A stretch of 36,135 bases of DNA, taken from CAZJBS01 sp964544475. GTDB taxonomy: Bacteria > CLD3 > SB21. Below the pieces are notes generated by a model. The model was not told where the DNA came from. It saw nothing but the letters and a program-made list of their open reading frames with translations, and did not search any database. A program made the position numbers and the translations under genes. The stretch is taken from positions 1 through 36,135 of the forward strand of contig CAZJBS010000029.1 in NCBI GenBank assembly GCA_964544475.1, in the 5' to 3' direction. Positions 22,281 to 33,430 of the stretch are shown here, one piece after another. The first letter of the stretch is position 1, and each line of letters opens with the position of its first letter.

Positions 22281-23787
22281 CCGCCCAGGATGGCACGGCA
22301 TTCAGGTCGATGGAAAGGCCGGGGGCGACGACGACGTACATCAACCCGACGATGAGTAGGGCTGCGATGAGGTTGAGCGTCAGACCCGATTTGGCCATTT
22401 GGGGAATGGAAAGCTGTCCGGAGCCGAAAACAATGGCGTTGGGTGGCGTGGAGACCGGCAACATGAAAGCGCAGCTGGCCGACAGGGCCGCCGGAATCAT
22501 GAGAGTAAAGGGATGCAAGCCCATTGAAATTGCCGCACTGGCGACGACGGGCAGTATCATCGTGGCGGTGGCCGTGTTGGACGTCATTTCGGTAATGGCC
22601 ATTGTCAGCAGACACGTTCCGAGCATCAGTCCCATCGTTGATACGCCGTTGAATTGAAGAAACAGACCGCCGATCCAGGAGGCAAGGCCACTGCCGACAA
22701 ACGCCTCCGCGAGCGAAAATCCACCCCCAAAAAGCAGAAGAATACCCCATGGCATTCCGGATAAGGACGGCCAGTCCAGAACAAAACGTCTTTTTTTGAA
22801 ATCGACCGGAAGCAGGAACAACATCAAGGCGGCGGTCATGGCGATCGTGGAATCCTGGACATAAGCTGGCGATTCGAGCAAAGAAGTCCAACCCGGGAGA
22901 ACGATGCGGCCGATGGGGATGTCCTGCCGGGTTATCCATGCCAGGCAGGTGGCGACAAACACCATGAGCGTGAGCCGTTCCTCCGGCGAGAGGGGCCCCA
23001 TTTCCGAAATGCCTTGACGAATAACATCGCGTGATTCTGAAGTCATTGGCATGGGTTTGTAAATGACAAAGGCCAGGTACAGCCAGGCGAGCGGCAGGAA
23101 GACCAGCACCAATGGCAAAGCCATCATCATCCACCGCATGAACCCAAACGCCGGAGCATCTGGGAATAACATTCCAATTTGACCGGCAAAAACCAGATTG
23201 GGCGGTGTTCCGATAAGCGTTCCCATACCGCCGATGCTGGCGCCGTACGCCACGGCCAGCATGAGAGCTCCGCCAAAGGGTGAGGCCTCTTTGCTGTGGG
23301 TGAGGTGCTGGACCACCGCCAGTCCGATGGGCATCATCATCATGGCTGTGGCGCTGTTGGAGACCCACATCGAAATGGCCGCGGTGGCCACCATAAACCC
23401 GAGTATCAACTGCCGCGGACGATAACCCACGAACGCGATCACGTGAAGGGCGATCCGACGATGGAGATTGCATTTCTCCATGGCCAGCGCGATACAGAAA
23501 CCGCCGAAGAAGAGAAAGATATTATGATCGGCGTACGGCGCGGCCGTTTGGGCCGCACTCTGAACGCCAAGCAACGGGAATAACGCCAGAGGCAGCAAGG
23601 CCGTCACCGCAATCGGAAGCGCTTCCGATATCCACCACGTTACCATCAGCAATGTCACGGCGGCGGTTCGGTGAGCCGGCAGCGTCATGTTCTCCGGCGC
23701 CGGAGCGAAAAGGAATGCGGCGAAAACCAACAAACCCGCCCAGAAGCCCACGACGGGGCGCGACCATTTGCCGGCGGACCCCGTCAC
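22258..23787 (-). CDS. DASS (SLC13) family sodium/anion symporter
   Basis: 509 residues with about 11-12 membrane helices. The two family signature motifs are present: S-N-S-A-T-A-M (143-149) and S-N-T-A-T-A-T (403-409), which form the sodium and carboxylate sites. Both re-entrant loops show P-P-N (G-T-P-P-N-L near 193 and S-T-P-P-N-A near 446). The family takes up di- and tricarboxylates or sulfate with sodium; the exact substrate is not readable. The start is GTG at 23787, overlapping the ypdA-like stop as GTGA. It is the last gene of a coupled row after the kinase-like gene, dnaG and ypdA. Its 3' end overlaps udk by 23 nt. Confidence 0.9.
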   Translation of the reverse strand: MTGSAGKWSRPVVGFWAGLLVFAAFLFAPAPENMTLPAHRTAAVTLLMVTWWISEALPIAVTALLPLALFPLLGVQSAAQTAAPYADHNIFLFFGGFCIALAMEKCNLHRRIALHVIAFVGYRPRQLILGFMVATAAISMWVSNSATAMMMMPIGLAVVQHLTHSKEASPFGGALMLAVAYGASIGGMGTLIGTPPNLVFAGQIGMLFPDAPAFGFMRWMMMALPLVLVFLPLAWLYLAFVIYKPMPMTSESRDVIRQGISEMGPLSPEERLTLMVFVATCLAWITRQDIPIGRIVLPGWTSLLESPAYVQDSTIAMTAALMLFLLPVDFKKRRFVLDWPSLSGMPWGILLLFGGGFSLAEAFVGSGLASWIGGLFLQFNGVSTMGLMLGTCLLTMAITEMTSNTATATMILPVVASAAISMGLHPFTLMIPAALSASCAFMLPVSTPPNAIVFGSGQLSIPQMAKSGLTLNLIAALLIVGLMYVVVAPGLSIDLNAVPSWAVKPPAGP

Positions 23788-24773
23788 CGTTTCTCCATCA
23801 TGTGACCAACTATGGAACGTCCGTGGAATCGCCCGTTTTCAATGAAGAGTTTGTTCGTCTGGATTCCGGCACTGACCGAACCGGCCACGTACAAACCCGG
23901 TACGTTGGTTTCAAACGATGCCGGATCGTGCTCTGGTATGAGGGAGACGGGATCGATCCGCACACCGGATTGACTCAGGAATTCCGAATCCGGACGATAC
24001 CCGGTCAACGCCAGAACAAAATCGTTGGCGATTCGGATGTCTTCACCGGTCGACAAACGGCGAATGGTTACGTCGTTCGGTGTGATCTCTTCGACCACGG
24101 CTTGGAGGTGCAGAGAGATACGGCCTTCCTTTACGCGGTTTTGAAAATCAGGCAGGATCCAGTACTTCACGCTCTCCCGGATTTCGGTCCGTCGGTGAAC
24201 AACCGTGACCCTCGCTCCATACCTGTGGAGTTCCAGCGCGGCAATACAAGCCGAGTTCTTGCCCCCTATGATCAGCACGTTTTTGTCAAAATAGGGATGC
24301 GGGTCCGTGTAGTAGTGGGATACTTTTGGAAGATCCTCTCCGGGAATGCCCAGCCGGTTGGGGTTGTCGTAATATCCGGTGGCCAATATGACAAAACGTG
24401 AAGCATACTCGCGATGGTTGTTGGTTGTGCGGGTTGACAGGGTGAATCCTTTGCTGTCTCTTCGAATGGCCATCACGCGCTCATTGGTGCGGACGGCCAG
24501 CCCGCACGACTGAACGACGCGTTTGTAATAATTCAGCCCTTCTTCACGGGTCGGCTTGGCATTCGCGGATGTGAAGGGAATGTCGCCAATCTCCAGCAGA
24601 TCGGACGTCGTAAAGAATGTCATGTTGGACGGAAAATGATAGATGGAATTGGCGAGGCATCCTTTTTCAATAACGACGACCGTGAGGTTGTGCCGCGTGC
24701 ATTCGATCGCGCAACTCAGGCCGGTGGGCCCGGCGCCAACGACAATCACATCGAAGGATTCCGTGCCGGTCAT
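23784..24773 (-). CDS. ypdA: YpdA-type bacillithiol disulfide (bacilliredoxin) reductase
   Basis: 329 residues, an FAD/NADPH flavoprotein. FAD motif G-A-G-P-T-G (13-18), a second dinucleotide motif I-I-G-G-K-N-S-A (mid-protein) and G-L-Y-V-A-G-S-V before the C-terminus. The features E-K-G-C-L-A-N-S-I-Y-H-F-P, F-F-T-T-S-D-L-L-E-I-G and G-G-K-N-S-A are typical of YpdA. No C-x-x-C redox pair is present, also as in YpdA. The family reduces bacillithiol disulfide with NADPH. This fits the BshB1 gene at 4623-5393. It starts inside the dnaG stop (ATGA overlap, Shine-Dalgarno GGAAAGGA) and overlaps the DASS gene by 4 nt, so translation of all three is coupled. Confidence 0.9.
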   Translation of the reverse strand: MTGTESFDVIVVGAGPTGLSCAIECTRHNLTVVVIEKGCLANSIYHFPSNMTFFTTSDLLEIGDIPFTSANAKPTREEGLNYYKRVVQSCGLAVRTNERVMAIRRDSKGFTLSTRTTNNHREYASRFVILATGYYDNPNRLGIPGEDLPKVSHYYTDPHPYFDKNVLIIGGKNSACIAALELHRYGARVTVVHRRTEIRESVKYWILPDFQNRVKEGRISLHLQAVVEEITPNDVTIRRLSTGEDIRIANDFVLALTGYRPDSEFLSQSGVRIDPVSLIPEHDPASFETNVPGLYVAGSVSAGIQTNKLFIENGRFHGRSIVGHMMEKR

Positions 24774-26605
24774 ACGACGTCCTTTCCGGATCGATCGCCC
24801 GCTTTGAGGAGTTGCTTTCTGGAACGCACGCCGTGAAGTTGCTTCATGATTTGTGCCGCCGTTTCATCCCATGGTGTGGTATCCTCCCCCTGACGCTGGC
24901 TGTGCAAAATCATTTCCCGCAGGGACTCCAACCGCAATTCCAGTTGGCGGGACTGAATGACGGCGATGCAGTCGTCGAGATCGTACAGGTAGCGGTCTTC
25001 GATCATCAGGCGGGCGATGGCACGGCGAATATCCTCTTCAAACGCCCGGGATATGCTGTCGGCGGATAAGGGCTCTTGCAGTCGGAATTGATCAAAAACG
25101 AACGCAACGATCCGGTGCATGACGTCATGCTGGAAGTCCTCAGGTCTCAGATGAACGAAGATGTACTGTGTCTGGGCCGGTTCGGCTTCGAGCAATGCGC
25201 GCAGCACACCCCGTTCCGCTTCGACGACCTTGGGCGGCAATTCGGGTTTCGGTTTTGATGACGGAGAGGTCACGGGCGCGACGGCCCGTGGGGCCGTGTC
25301 GGGAGGCGTTTCGCGTGAGGTCTTCTGCAATTCCAACCGGAGCACGTTTTCGTCCAGGTGGAGTTTTTCGGCAATTTCGGTCGCATACGCGCTGGACTTG
25401 ATCGGATCCCGGATTTGACGGACCACGGCTATCAATTCCCTGGCGGCGGATGCGCGCTGGTTAACGGTTTCAAGTTTTCGATTTCTTTGCCATTGTTGAA
25501 TCCTGAAATCGATGTACTGCCATGCCTCGTGCAGGATACGGCGAAACGCATCCGCGCCTTCGTTTCGTACATAGGAATCCGGATCATGGGACGGCGGCAA
25601 AGCCACTATGCGGACGCCAAGGCCGGCCTGGAGCATAATCGCCCCGCCCCGCTCGGCGGCACGCAACCCCGCTTCGTCTCCGTCATAAATCAGCGTGACA
25701 TTCGCCGTGAAACGCCGGATGAGGTTGGCCTGATCGAATGTGAAGGCCGTGCCACTGGATGCGGTCGCATTCGTGAATCCGTATTGATGCAGCGTGATGC
25801 AGTCCGCATAACCCTCGACAATGAGTATCCCGTCCTCCTTCCGGATCGCGTCCTTGGCGTGAGAAATACCGTACAGCGTGCGCCCTTTTTGATAGATCGG
25901 ATTCTCTGGTGAATTCAGATATTTCGGGGCGTTGGGCTCGTCCCGCAGTTGGCGACCGCCGAACGCCATGATTCGCCCGCTGGCATTGAAAATGGGGAAC
26001 ATGATCCGGTGGCGGAACCGATCATAATGGCCGCCTTCCTTGCGGCGGATGACCAGCCCGGCTTTCTCCACCAGGGCCATATCGATGGATTGCGACTTGG
26101 CAAACTCGCCCAGAGCGTCCCAGCGGTCGGGTGCGTATCCCACCCCAAACGCGCGCAGGGTTTTTTCGGAAAAGCCCCTTCGTTGCAGGTAGTCCCGTGC
26201 TTCCTGCCCGGCCGGCGATTGCAGCTGATCAAAATAGAAACGTGCGGCGGCCTTGTGGAGATAATACAGGCCCTCCATCTCCGATCGGTTGTCCTCGGCT
26301 TCGTCGCGGCCTTCCCGGGGTAATTCGATGTTGTATTTTTCGGCCAAAGACCGGATCGCTTCAGGGTAGGTGACTTTTTCGTAGTTCTTGATGAAAGTAA
26401 TGGCATCGCCGCCCACTCCACATCCGAAGCAGTAGAAAATCTGTTTGTCCGCGCTCACCGTAAACGACGGTGTTTTTTCATTATGAAAGGGGCAGAGTCC
26501 GACGTGATTTCGTCCGCGGAGTTTGAGGTTCACGTAGCCCGATATTAACTCGACAATATCGGCCGCCTGCTTGATTTCGTCGATCTTGGATTGGGGAATC
26601 TTCAT
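24770..26605 (-). CDS. dnaG: DNA primase DnaG
   Basis: 611 residues. It makes RNA primers for replication. The CHC2 zinc finger is seen as C38-P-F-H41 and C59-F-G-C62, the central fold as Y-L-x-x-R-G-F-S and F-G-V-G-Y-A-P, and the Toprim domain as I-V-E-G-Y-A-D-C-I and D-G-D-E-A-G. The C-terminal ~150 residues, with L-R-A-L-L-E-A-E-P, are the helicase-binding part. The start is ATG 26605 (M-K-I-P-Q-S-K-I-D-E-I); the longer frame adds 68 residues that are only a shadow of the upstream kinase-like gene. It overlaps that gene by 4 nt (ATGA) and the following ypdA by 4 nt. No rpoD is adjacent, unlike the classic rpsU-dnaG-rpoD order. Confidence 0.97.
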   Translation of the reverse strand: MKIPQSKIDEIKQAADIVELISGYVNLKLRGRNHVGLCPFHNEKTPSFTVSADKQIFYCFGCGVGGDAITFIKNYEKVTYPEAIRSLAEKYNIELPREGRDEAEDNRSEMEGLYYLHKAAARFYFDQLQSPAGQEARDYLQRRGFSEKTLRAFGVGYAPDRWDALGEFAKSQSIDMALVEKAGLVIRRKEGGHYDRFRHRIMFPIFNASGRIMAFGGRQLRDEPNAPKYLNSPENPIYQKGRTLYGISHAKDAIRKEDGILIVEGYADCITLHQYGFTNATASSGTAFTFDQANLIRRFTANVTLIYDGDEAGLRAAERGGAIMLQAGLGVRIVALPPSHDPDSYVRNEGADAFRRILHEAWQYIDFRIQQWQRNRKLETVNQRASAARELIAVVRQIRDPIKSSAYATEIAEKLHLDENVLRLELQKTSRETPPDTAPRAVAPVTSPSSKPKPELPPKVVEAERGVLRALLEAEPAQTQYIFVHLRPEDFQHDVMHRIVAFVFDQFRLQEPLSADSISRAFEEDIRRAIARLMIEDRYLYDLDDCIAVIQSRQLELRLESLREMILHSQRQGEDTTPWDETAAQIMKQLHGVRSRKQLLKAGDRSGKDVV

Positions 26606-27312
26606 AACCAGCACCGTGGGAAAAGGGACGGCAGGAAAACGAAGAGATGTTCGCCGGATGGCATGGCCGGTTGACTTCGCAGATGAGCCAGGAAAAGAAG
26701 TTCCATGACGCTGCCGCTGATAATGGGTACACGCAGATTGTCCGAGGCCCGCATGGGAAGCAATTCGGAAATCGTGGCCGTGAAAACACCGGCCAGACGT
26801 ATCCACCATGGGATAAGAGGGAACAAAAGCGCCACAAAGACACCCGAGACGGCGAAAGCCAGGCTGCCCTCGATGGTCTTACCCAATATGGGGCGGCGAC
26901 CATATCGACGACCGACGATGGCGGCCAGGCCATCCCCCACGATGAGATACAACAACGTCAGAACGGCAATATCGCGATGAAAGGCCATGATCACCAGGAA
27001 CGAAGAAATCAGGAGAAAGGTCGCCGCGGAGAGACCCGATGATTCGTGTTTTCGTAACATGCCGCCGAACCATCGTCCGAAAAAACGAGCGAACGTCTCA
27101 TGGTTCAGACGGGCGTATTCGGCGGCGATGGCGGCGGCGAGCAAGATCCCAATCGTGATGAGCGCCGTGGAGCGATCGGTGACATAATACCCAACAGGAA
27201 TAACCAGCGTCGCGAAATGAAAGACTTTTCTCTGGACTTCACGAATGAAAGGAATCGGAGGTTCGGCGCCAATGGGTCGCGGATCCTCATGGTATTCGGA
27301 CTCTTGGTTCAT
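26602..27312 (-). CDS. Diacylglycerol/dolichol kinase-like (phosphatidate cytidylyltransferase-like) membrane protein
   Basis: 236 residues with about 6 membrane segments. It begins with a soluble N-terminus (M-N-Q-E-S-E-Y) and then has R-E-V-Q-R-K-V-F-H-F-A-T, a signature of the SEC59/DGK1-like kinase group. It also contains L-I-V-G-D-G-L-A-A-I-V-G-R-R-Y-G-R and G-K-T-I-E-G-S-L-A-F, the CDP-/CTP-dependent kinase motif. The family phosphorylates dolichol, phytol or diacylglycerol using CTP; which lipid is used here is unknown. ATG 27312 has GGAG 6 nt upstream. The gene lies 31 nt after adk and its stop overlaps the dnaG start. It has no obvious link to replication other than shared transcription. 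Confidence 0.82.
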   Translation of the reverse strand: MNQESEYHEDPRPIGAEPPIPFIREVQRKVFHFATLVIPVGYYVTDRSTALITIGILLAAAIAAEYARLNHETFARFFGRWFGGMLRKHESSGLSAATFLLISSFLVIMAFHRDIAVLTLLYLIVGDGLAAIVGRRYGRRPILGKTIEGSLAFAVSGVFVALLFPLIPWWIRLAGVFTATISELLPMRASDNLRVPIISGSVMELLFLAHLRSQPAMPSGEHLFVFLPSLFPRCWL

Positions 27313-27343
27313 GAACACTCCGTCCGGCGGTACAAGGCCGGCG

Positions 27344-27997
27344 CTAGTGTACGGTTTTTTCGATGAGGCGAAGGATGTCCCGGTGAACGGTTTCCACCGT
27401 CTGATTGCCGTTGAGGTGGTGAAGTTTGCCGCATTGGGCGTAGTAGCCCCGGAGCGGAGCCGTTTCCTTTTCATACACTTTCAACCGGTGGGCGATCGCT
27501 TCCCGCGTGTCATCCGAACGCTGATAGATCTCGCCGCCGCATTTGTCACATACATTCTCGACTTTCGGCCTGAGCGAGATGCGGTTGTAGAGCGCACCGC
27601 AGGAACGGCACGTCAACCGGTTGGCCAATCGCTCAATCATATCGTCAACCGGCACGCTGATGTCAAGCACCAGGTCCAGTCCGATATGAAATTCGGAGAG
27701 CAGACGATCCAGCGACTCGGCCTGATGAATCGTGCGCGGAAATCCGTCGAGGATAAATCCCCGTTTGGTATCATCGCGGCCGAGCCTCTCACGAACCAGA
27801 TCGGTGATGAGATCATCCGGCACGAGAGAGCCGCGATCCATAAATGTCTTGGCCTGAACGCCCAGCGGTGTATTCTGGCGCAAAGCCTCCCGCAACATAT
27901 CGCCCGTGGAAATCTGCGGAATCGTGAACGTCTCCTGCAACAATTTGGATTGGGTTCCCTTGCCCACCCCCGGCGCTCCCAAAAGCAACACGCGCAT
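27344..27997 (-). CDS. adk: Adenylate kinase, zinc-lid type
   Basis: 217 residues, the long-lid form. It interconverts ATP+AMP and 2 ADP. P-loop G-A-P-G-V-G-K-G-T (7-15), AMP-binding S-T-G-D-M-L-R, D-G-F-P-R-T and the lid with C130-x-x-C133 and C150-x-x-C153 for zinc. A strong Shine-Dalgarno (GGAAGGAGAG) precedes the ATG. The trmB gene ends 26 nt upstream, and the kinase-like gene follows after 31 nt, so all are probably in one transcript. Confidence 0.97.
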   Translation of the reverse strand: MRVLLLGAPGVGKGTQSKLLQETFTIPQISTGDMLREALRQNTPLGVQAKTFMDRGSLVPDDLITDLVRERLGRDDTKRGFILDGFPRTIHQAESLDRLLSEFHIGLDLVLDISVPVDDMIERLANRLTCRSCGALYNRISLRPKVENVCDKCGGEIYQRSDDTREAIAHRLKVYEKETAPLRGYYAQCGKLHHLNGNQTVETVHRDILRLIEKTVH

Positions 27998-28023
27998 TTC
28001 GTCTCTCCTTCCGATGCCTGATG

Positions 28024-28752
28024 TTAAGCCACCTCCAGAGACCGATTGCTCTTTTCGAGAATACGGCCCAGAGAGAATCGAAGATTCTGAGTTAGGATAT
28101 ACTCACCGATGTCGATAACCGGCGTTGCTGTTTTCGAAAATTGCAAATAGAACACCGGCTTTCCGAGGGCCTTCCATTTGCGCTCGTACTTGGTTTCAAA
28201 ATAACCAGCGAGCGTGTCGGTGTGACCGTTGGGGAACCGGGACCGAAGGCAGCCGGCCTCTTCGACGCTCTGCAACACGAAGTCCCGATATTCCGGATCG
28301 TCCGTGGCGATGGTCAATGTGCCGGACATTTTGACCGTGAACATCTTCAAAGTTTCCGTATTGATCAGGCGGCGTTTCTTGTGCCGTTTCTTGAACCACG
28401 GATCCGGGTAGTTGATATAGATATCGCCGATCCCGCCGGCGGCGAACAACTTCCAAATATACAGCTTGGCATCGCCCAGGAGCAGACGTCCATTGGTGAG
28501 TCCAGCCCGGATGAGTTTGCGATCCGCTTTGCGGAGATAAAGGCTTTCAATCTCCATGCCGACGATATTACGATCCGGATGCGCTTCGGCAAAGGGCGCC
28601 AGGAAACTGCCGTTGCCGATTCCAATCTCGACGTCGAGAGGATGCGTATTGCCGAAAACACCGGACCAGTTCACGGGCTGGTCTGCCAGAATATGGTCCG
28701 AAACGAAGTTGTTTCTCCAATTGAGGATGTACCGTGGTTCCGAAAACGGCAT
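28024..28752 (-). CDS. trmB: tRNA (guanine-N7-)-methyltransferase TrmB
   Basis: 242 residues. It methylates G46 of tRNA using S-adenosylmethionine. The SAM site V-E-I-G-I-G-N-G-S-F (about 40-49), the D-A-K-L-Y motif, N-Y-P-D-P-W-F-K-K-R-H-K-K-R-R and the G-x-Y-F-E-T-K-Y-E strand are all characteristic. ATG 28752 (M-P-F-S-E-P-R-Y) is two bases after the stop of the enoyl-CoA hydratase gene; the longer frame is only overlap with that gene. The C-terminus (~40 residues, including V-I-D-I-G-E-Y-I) is longer than in E. coli. It is followed by adk. Confidence 0.93.
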   Translation of the reverse strand: MPFSEPRYILNWRNNFVSDHILADQPVNWSGVFGNTHPLDVEIGIGNGSFLAPFAEAHPDRNIVGMEIESLYLRKADRKLIRAGLTNGRLLLGDAKLYIWKLFAAGGIGDIYINYPDPWFKKRHKKRRLINTETLKMFTVKMSGTLTIATDDPEYRDFVLQSVEEAGCLRSRFPNGHTDTLAGYFETKYERKWKALGKPVFYLQFSKTATPVIDIGEYILTQNLRFSLGRILEKSNRSLEVA

Positions 28753-28754
28753 GG

Positions 28755-29531
28755 TCAATCCTGAAAGTTTGGTTTCCTTTTCTGAAGGAAAGCGGCGAGT
28801 CCCTCCTTCATGTCCGGCGTGCCATAGAGTTCTCCAAAACACGCCGACTCGACATCCATGGCCCGCTCGATATCAACACGGCTTCCCAGGGCTATGGCCC
28901 GCAACGCCATCATAACACCGTTGGCGCTCTTGCCGGTCATTTTGGCGGCCGTCTTTCGTGCGTCGTCAATCAGCGAATCCTTTGGAACCACTTTGTTCAC
29001 GAGGCCGATGGCGAGCGCTTCTTCCGATCGGATCGGTTCGCCGTTAAGGATCATTTCGGTCGCCTTGCTCATGCCGACGATACGCGGCAGACGTTGGGTG
29101 CCGCCAAAACCCGGTATGATGCCCAGCGTGATTTCCGGCAGACCCATCAACGCACGGTCGGACGCGATACGCATATGGCAGCTCATGGCGAGTTCGAGGC
29201 CGCCACCCAGGCAGAAGCCATTGATCGCGGCGATCACAGGCTTTGGACCATTCTCCAGTTTCAGGAAAACCCGCTGCCCAAACGACGACATGTCTTTGGC
29301 CTGACCGGCATCCGTGAGACGGGAAATTTCCTCAATATCTGCGCCGCTGGCAAACATCTTGCCTGCGCCGGTCACCACGATGACGCGTACATCGCGGTTC
29401 GAAAACATCTCATCCAACATCCGGTCGAGTTCCTGCAACAGCGGCATTTTCAGGCTGTTGCCGGGTGGGTTGTTGAGGGACAGGATGGCAATCTTGTCGG
29501 CAATTTCAGACTGGAGAAATTGATACGACAT
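28755..29531 (-). CDS. Enoyl-CoA hydratase/isomerase family protein (crotonase)
   Basis: 258 residues. It adds water to trans-2-enoyl-CoA in fatty acid or branched-chain oxidation. The crotonase oxyanion-hole region A-S-G-A-D-I and G-G-G-L-E-L-A-M-S-C, followed by L-P-E-I-T-L-G-I-I-P-G-F-G-G-T-Q-R-L, contain both catalytic Glu positions of true enoyl-CoA hydratases. The Shine-Dalgarno GAGGAATCG precedes the ATG. It is the first gene of the transcript enoyl-CoA hydratase-trmB-adk after the rplI terminator. It may serve the same acyl-CoA metabolism as IcmF, but the exact chain length used is unknown. Confidence 0.9.
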   Translation of the reverse strand: MSYQFLQSEIADKIAILSLNNPPGNSLKMPLLQELDRMLDEMFSNRDVRVIVVTGAGKMFASGADIEEISRLTDAGQAKDMSSFGQRVFLKLENGPKPVIAAINGFCLGGGLELAMSCHMRIASDRALMGLPEITLGIIPGFGGTQRLPRIVGMSKATEMILNGEPIRSEEALAIGLVNKVVPKDSLIDDARKTAAKMTGKSANGVMMALRAIALGSRVDIERAMDVESACFGELYGTPDMKEGLAAFLQKRKPNFQD

Positions 29532-29589
29532 GTCGGCGATTCCTCGTTGGTGGCGGATAACTCGGAGGGAATATAGTCAGCGTTCGTCT

Positions 29590-29652
29590 AAAATAAAACA
29601 AAAAACACGGCGGTACAAGGCAAGAGGCTGCCCGAAACAGCCGGACAGCCTC
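29590..29652 (-). terminator. Terminator after the rpsF-rpsR-rplI operon
   Basis: Minus strand: GAGGCTGTCCG pairs with CGGGCAGCCTC (11 bp, one T-G pair) around GCTGTTT, and the outer GGCA/TGCC can extend it. The T-rich run (minus strand, 29606-29590) begins about 17 nt later, a rather long gap, so it may be a spaced or Rho-assisted terminator. Confidence 0.65.
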
Positions 29653-29672
29653 ACGTGCCATTGAAAAGGGTT

Positions 29673-30116
29673 CTACTTCTTGACGACCCAGACTTTTATT
29701 TTTCCGATCACATCGGTCTGAAGTTTGACGTCCACGGTGTACAAGCCCAGCGCCTTGATGGGTTCATCCAGCAGGATTTTCCGTTTGTCCAATTCAATAC
29801 CCTGAGCCACAACGGCATCGGCAATATCCATCGATGTGACGGAGCCGAAGAGTTTATCTTCCTCGCCCACGGACACCGCAATCGTAATGGACAGTTCCTC
29901 AAGACGTTTGGCCAGTTCCTCGGCGCTCATTTTTTCCCGGTTCAGGCGGGCCGCGATCATACGGCGCTCATTTTCCAGAACGGCCTCATTGGCTTTGGTG
30001 GCCACGAGAGCCAGTCCCTTTGGGACGAGAAAATTCCGGGCATAACCGGGTTTGACATTGACGATCTCGCCGGCATGACCCAGGTTGTCGACATTTTCAC
30101 GCAAGATGACTTTCAT
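29673..30116 (-). CDS. rplI: 50S ribosomal protein bL9
   Basis: 147 residues, full length. The N-terminal RNA-binding lobe M-K-V-I-L-R-E-N-V-D-N-L-G-H-A-G-E-I-V and the G-Y-A-R-N-F-L-V-P-K-G-L-A signature are unmistakable. A long helix (E-N-E-R-R-M-I-A-A-R-L-N-R) and the C-terminal lobe (K-L-F-G-S-V-T-S) follow. It is the third gene of rpsF-rpsR-rplI, 42 nt after rpsR. Confidence 0.98.
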   Translation of the reverse strand: MKVILRENVDNLGHAGEIVNVKPGYARNFLVPKGLALVATKANEAVLENERRMIAARLNREKMSAEELAKRLEELSITIAVSVGEEDKLFGSVTSMDIADAVVAQGIELDKRKILLDEPIKALGLYTVDVKLQTDVIGKIKVWVVKK

Positions 30117-30158
30117 ACAAATCTCCGATAGTGGTGTCGTTGTTACGACAGGTTTCGG

Positions 30159-30425
30159 TTAACGGGTCATGTCGGCGACAAACGGCATCAGCGCCAGGTG
30201 TCGCGCATATTTGACGGCACGGACCAGTTGACGCTGGTGCAGGGAACATACGCCGGACGTTCGGCGGTTCAGGATTTTGCCCTGTTCGGACACAAACTTG
30301 CCCAGGCGTTTGGTGTCGCGGTAATCGACATAAAGTGACTTTTCTTCGCAAAAGGAGCAGGTTTTTTGTTTGCCCATCAGCGAACGGTTTTCACGACGCC
30401 GGGGTTTCTTTTCGCGCATGGCCAT
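30159..30425 (-). CDS. rpsR: 30S ribosomal protein bS18
   Basis: 88 residues. It carries the zinc-ribbon form of bS18: C23-S-F-C26 and C60-S-L-H63. The core D-Y-R-D-T-K-R-L-G-K-F-V and R-R-T-S-G-V-C-S-L-H-Q-R-Q-L-V-R-A-V-K-Y-A-R is typical. ATG 30425 has AAGGA upstream; a second ATG two codons later is possible. It directly follows rpsF with no ssb between, the order of Bacteroidetes-like genomes. Confidence 0.97.
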   Translation of the reverse strand: MAMREKKPRRRENRSLMGKQKTCSFCEEKSLYVDYRDTKRLGKFVSEQGKILNRRTSGVCSLHQRQLVRAVKYARHLALMPFVADMTR

Positions 30426-30459
30426 AATATGATTCCTTTGGTCTTGAATGGGTGGTTGA

Positions 30460-30858
30460 TTATTCCGCCACGACGGGTTCGTCAACGGCCGCTTCCTTCA
30501 GCTTGGCCATTTCACGGGCCCGCTCGCCGCGCAGCCGGCTGTCCACGAGCATCGTCAGGTTGCGCAGGATGTTCTCGGTGATGTGGAAGTAGTCCGTCAG
30601 ATGTTTGACCGCTTCCCCGGTGCTTTCAAATTCAAAGCACACGTAATAGCCGTATGTTTTCTTATGAATGACATAGGCCAGTTTGCGTTTGCCCCATTCT
30701 TCGACGTTGGTGATCCGGCCTCCGCCGGCGGTAATGACCTCTTTCGTCTTTTCGACGATCTGCTTGATCGTCTCATCGCCAATCTGCGGGTCGATCACAA
30801 TCACGGTCTCGTAAAGCCGCGATTCACCCACAAGGCCTTTTCGGGTTCGTTTGGACAT
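30460..30858 (-). CDS. rpsF: 30S ribosomal protein bS6
   Basis: 132 residues. Y-E-T-V-I-V-I-D-P, G-G-R-I-T-N-V-E-E-W-G-K-R-K-L-A-Y-V-I and Y-Y-V-C-F-E-F show the bS6 fold. The N-terminus has about 13 extra residues before R-L-Y-E-T, and the C-terminus an extra acidic tail (D-E-P-V-V-A-E). AAAGGAATCC precedes the ATG. bS6 pairs with bS18 in the ribosome platform and in many bacteria the pair also binds its own mRNA leader; a structured leader lies at 30859-30936. Confidence 0.97.
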   Translation of the reverse strand: MSKRTRKGLVGESRLYETVIVIDPQIGDETIKQIVEKTKEVITAGGGRITNVEEWGKRKLAYVIHKKTYGYYVCFEFESTGEAVKHLTDYFHITENILRNLTMLVDSRLRGERAREMAKLKEAAVDEPVVAE

Positions 30859-30936
30859 GAATGGATTCCTTTCCCTATGGTCTGTTTGCGGCGTCAGCGT
30901 TTGGGAACATCAACTATTTTTCCTCAATTCTGACGC
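30859..30936 (-). promoter_or_regulatory. rpsF mRNA leader with inverted repeat, candidate S6:S18 autoregulatory element
   Basis: Minus strand: GCGTCAG (30936-30930) and CTGACGC (30897-30891) form a perfect 7-bp stem enclosing 32 nt, and CCG follows at the foot of the stem. Known S6:S18 leaders are hairpins with a CCG element in a similar position. The match here is by position and stem only. Confidence 0.35.
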
Positions 30937-30952
30937 AGGGTTTATAGAATGA

Positions 30953-33426
<2,474 letters not shown>

Positions 33427-33430
<4 letters not shown>

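Noticed and set aside
22190..23473. A 427-codon minus-strand frame overlapping the DASS transporter
   Set aside because: It is an out-of-frame reading of the transporter gene, rich in His, Arg and Ser, with no domain.
24770..26809. Longer DnaG start at 26809
   Set aside because: The extra 68 residues lie inside the kinase-like gene and do not resemble any primase; DnaG proteins begin at M-K-I-P-x-x-x-I.
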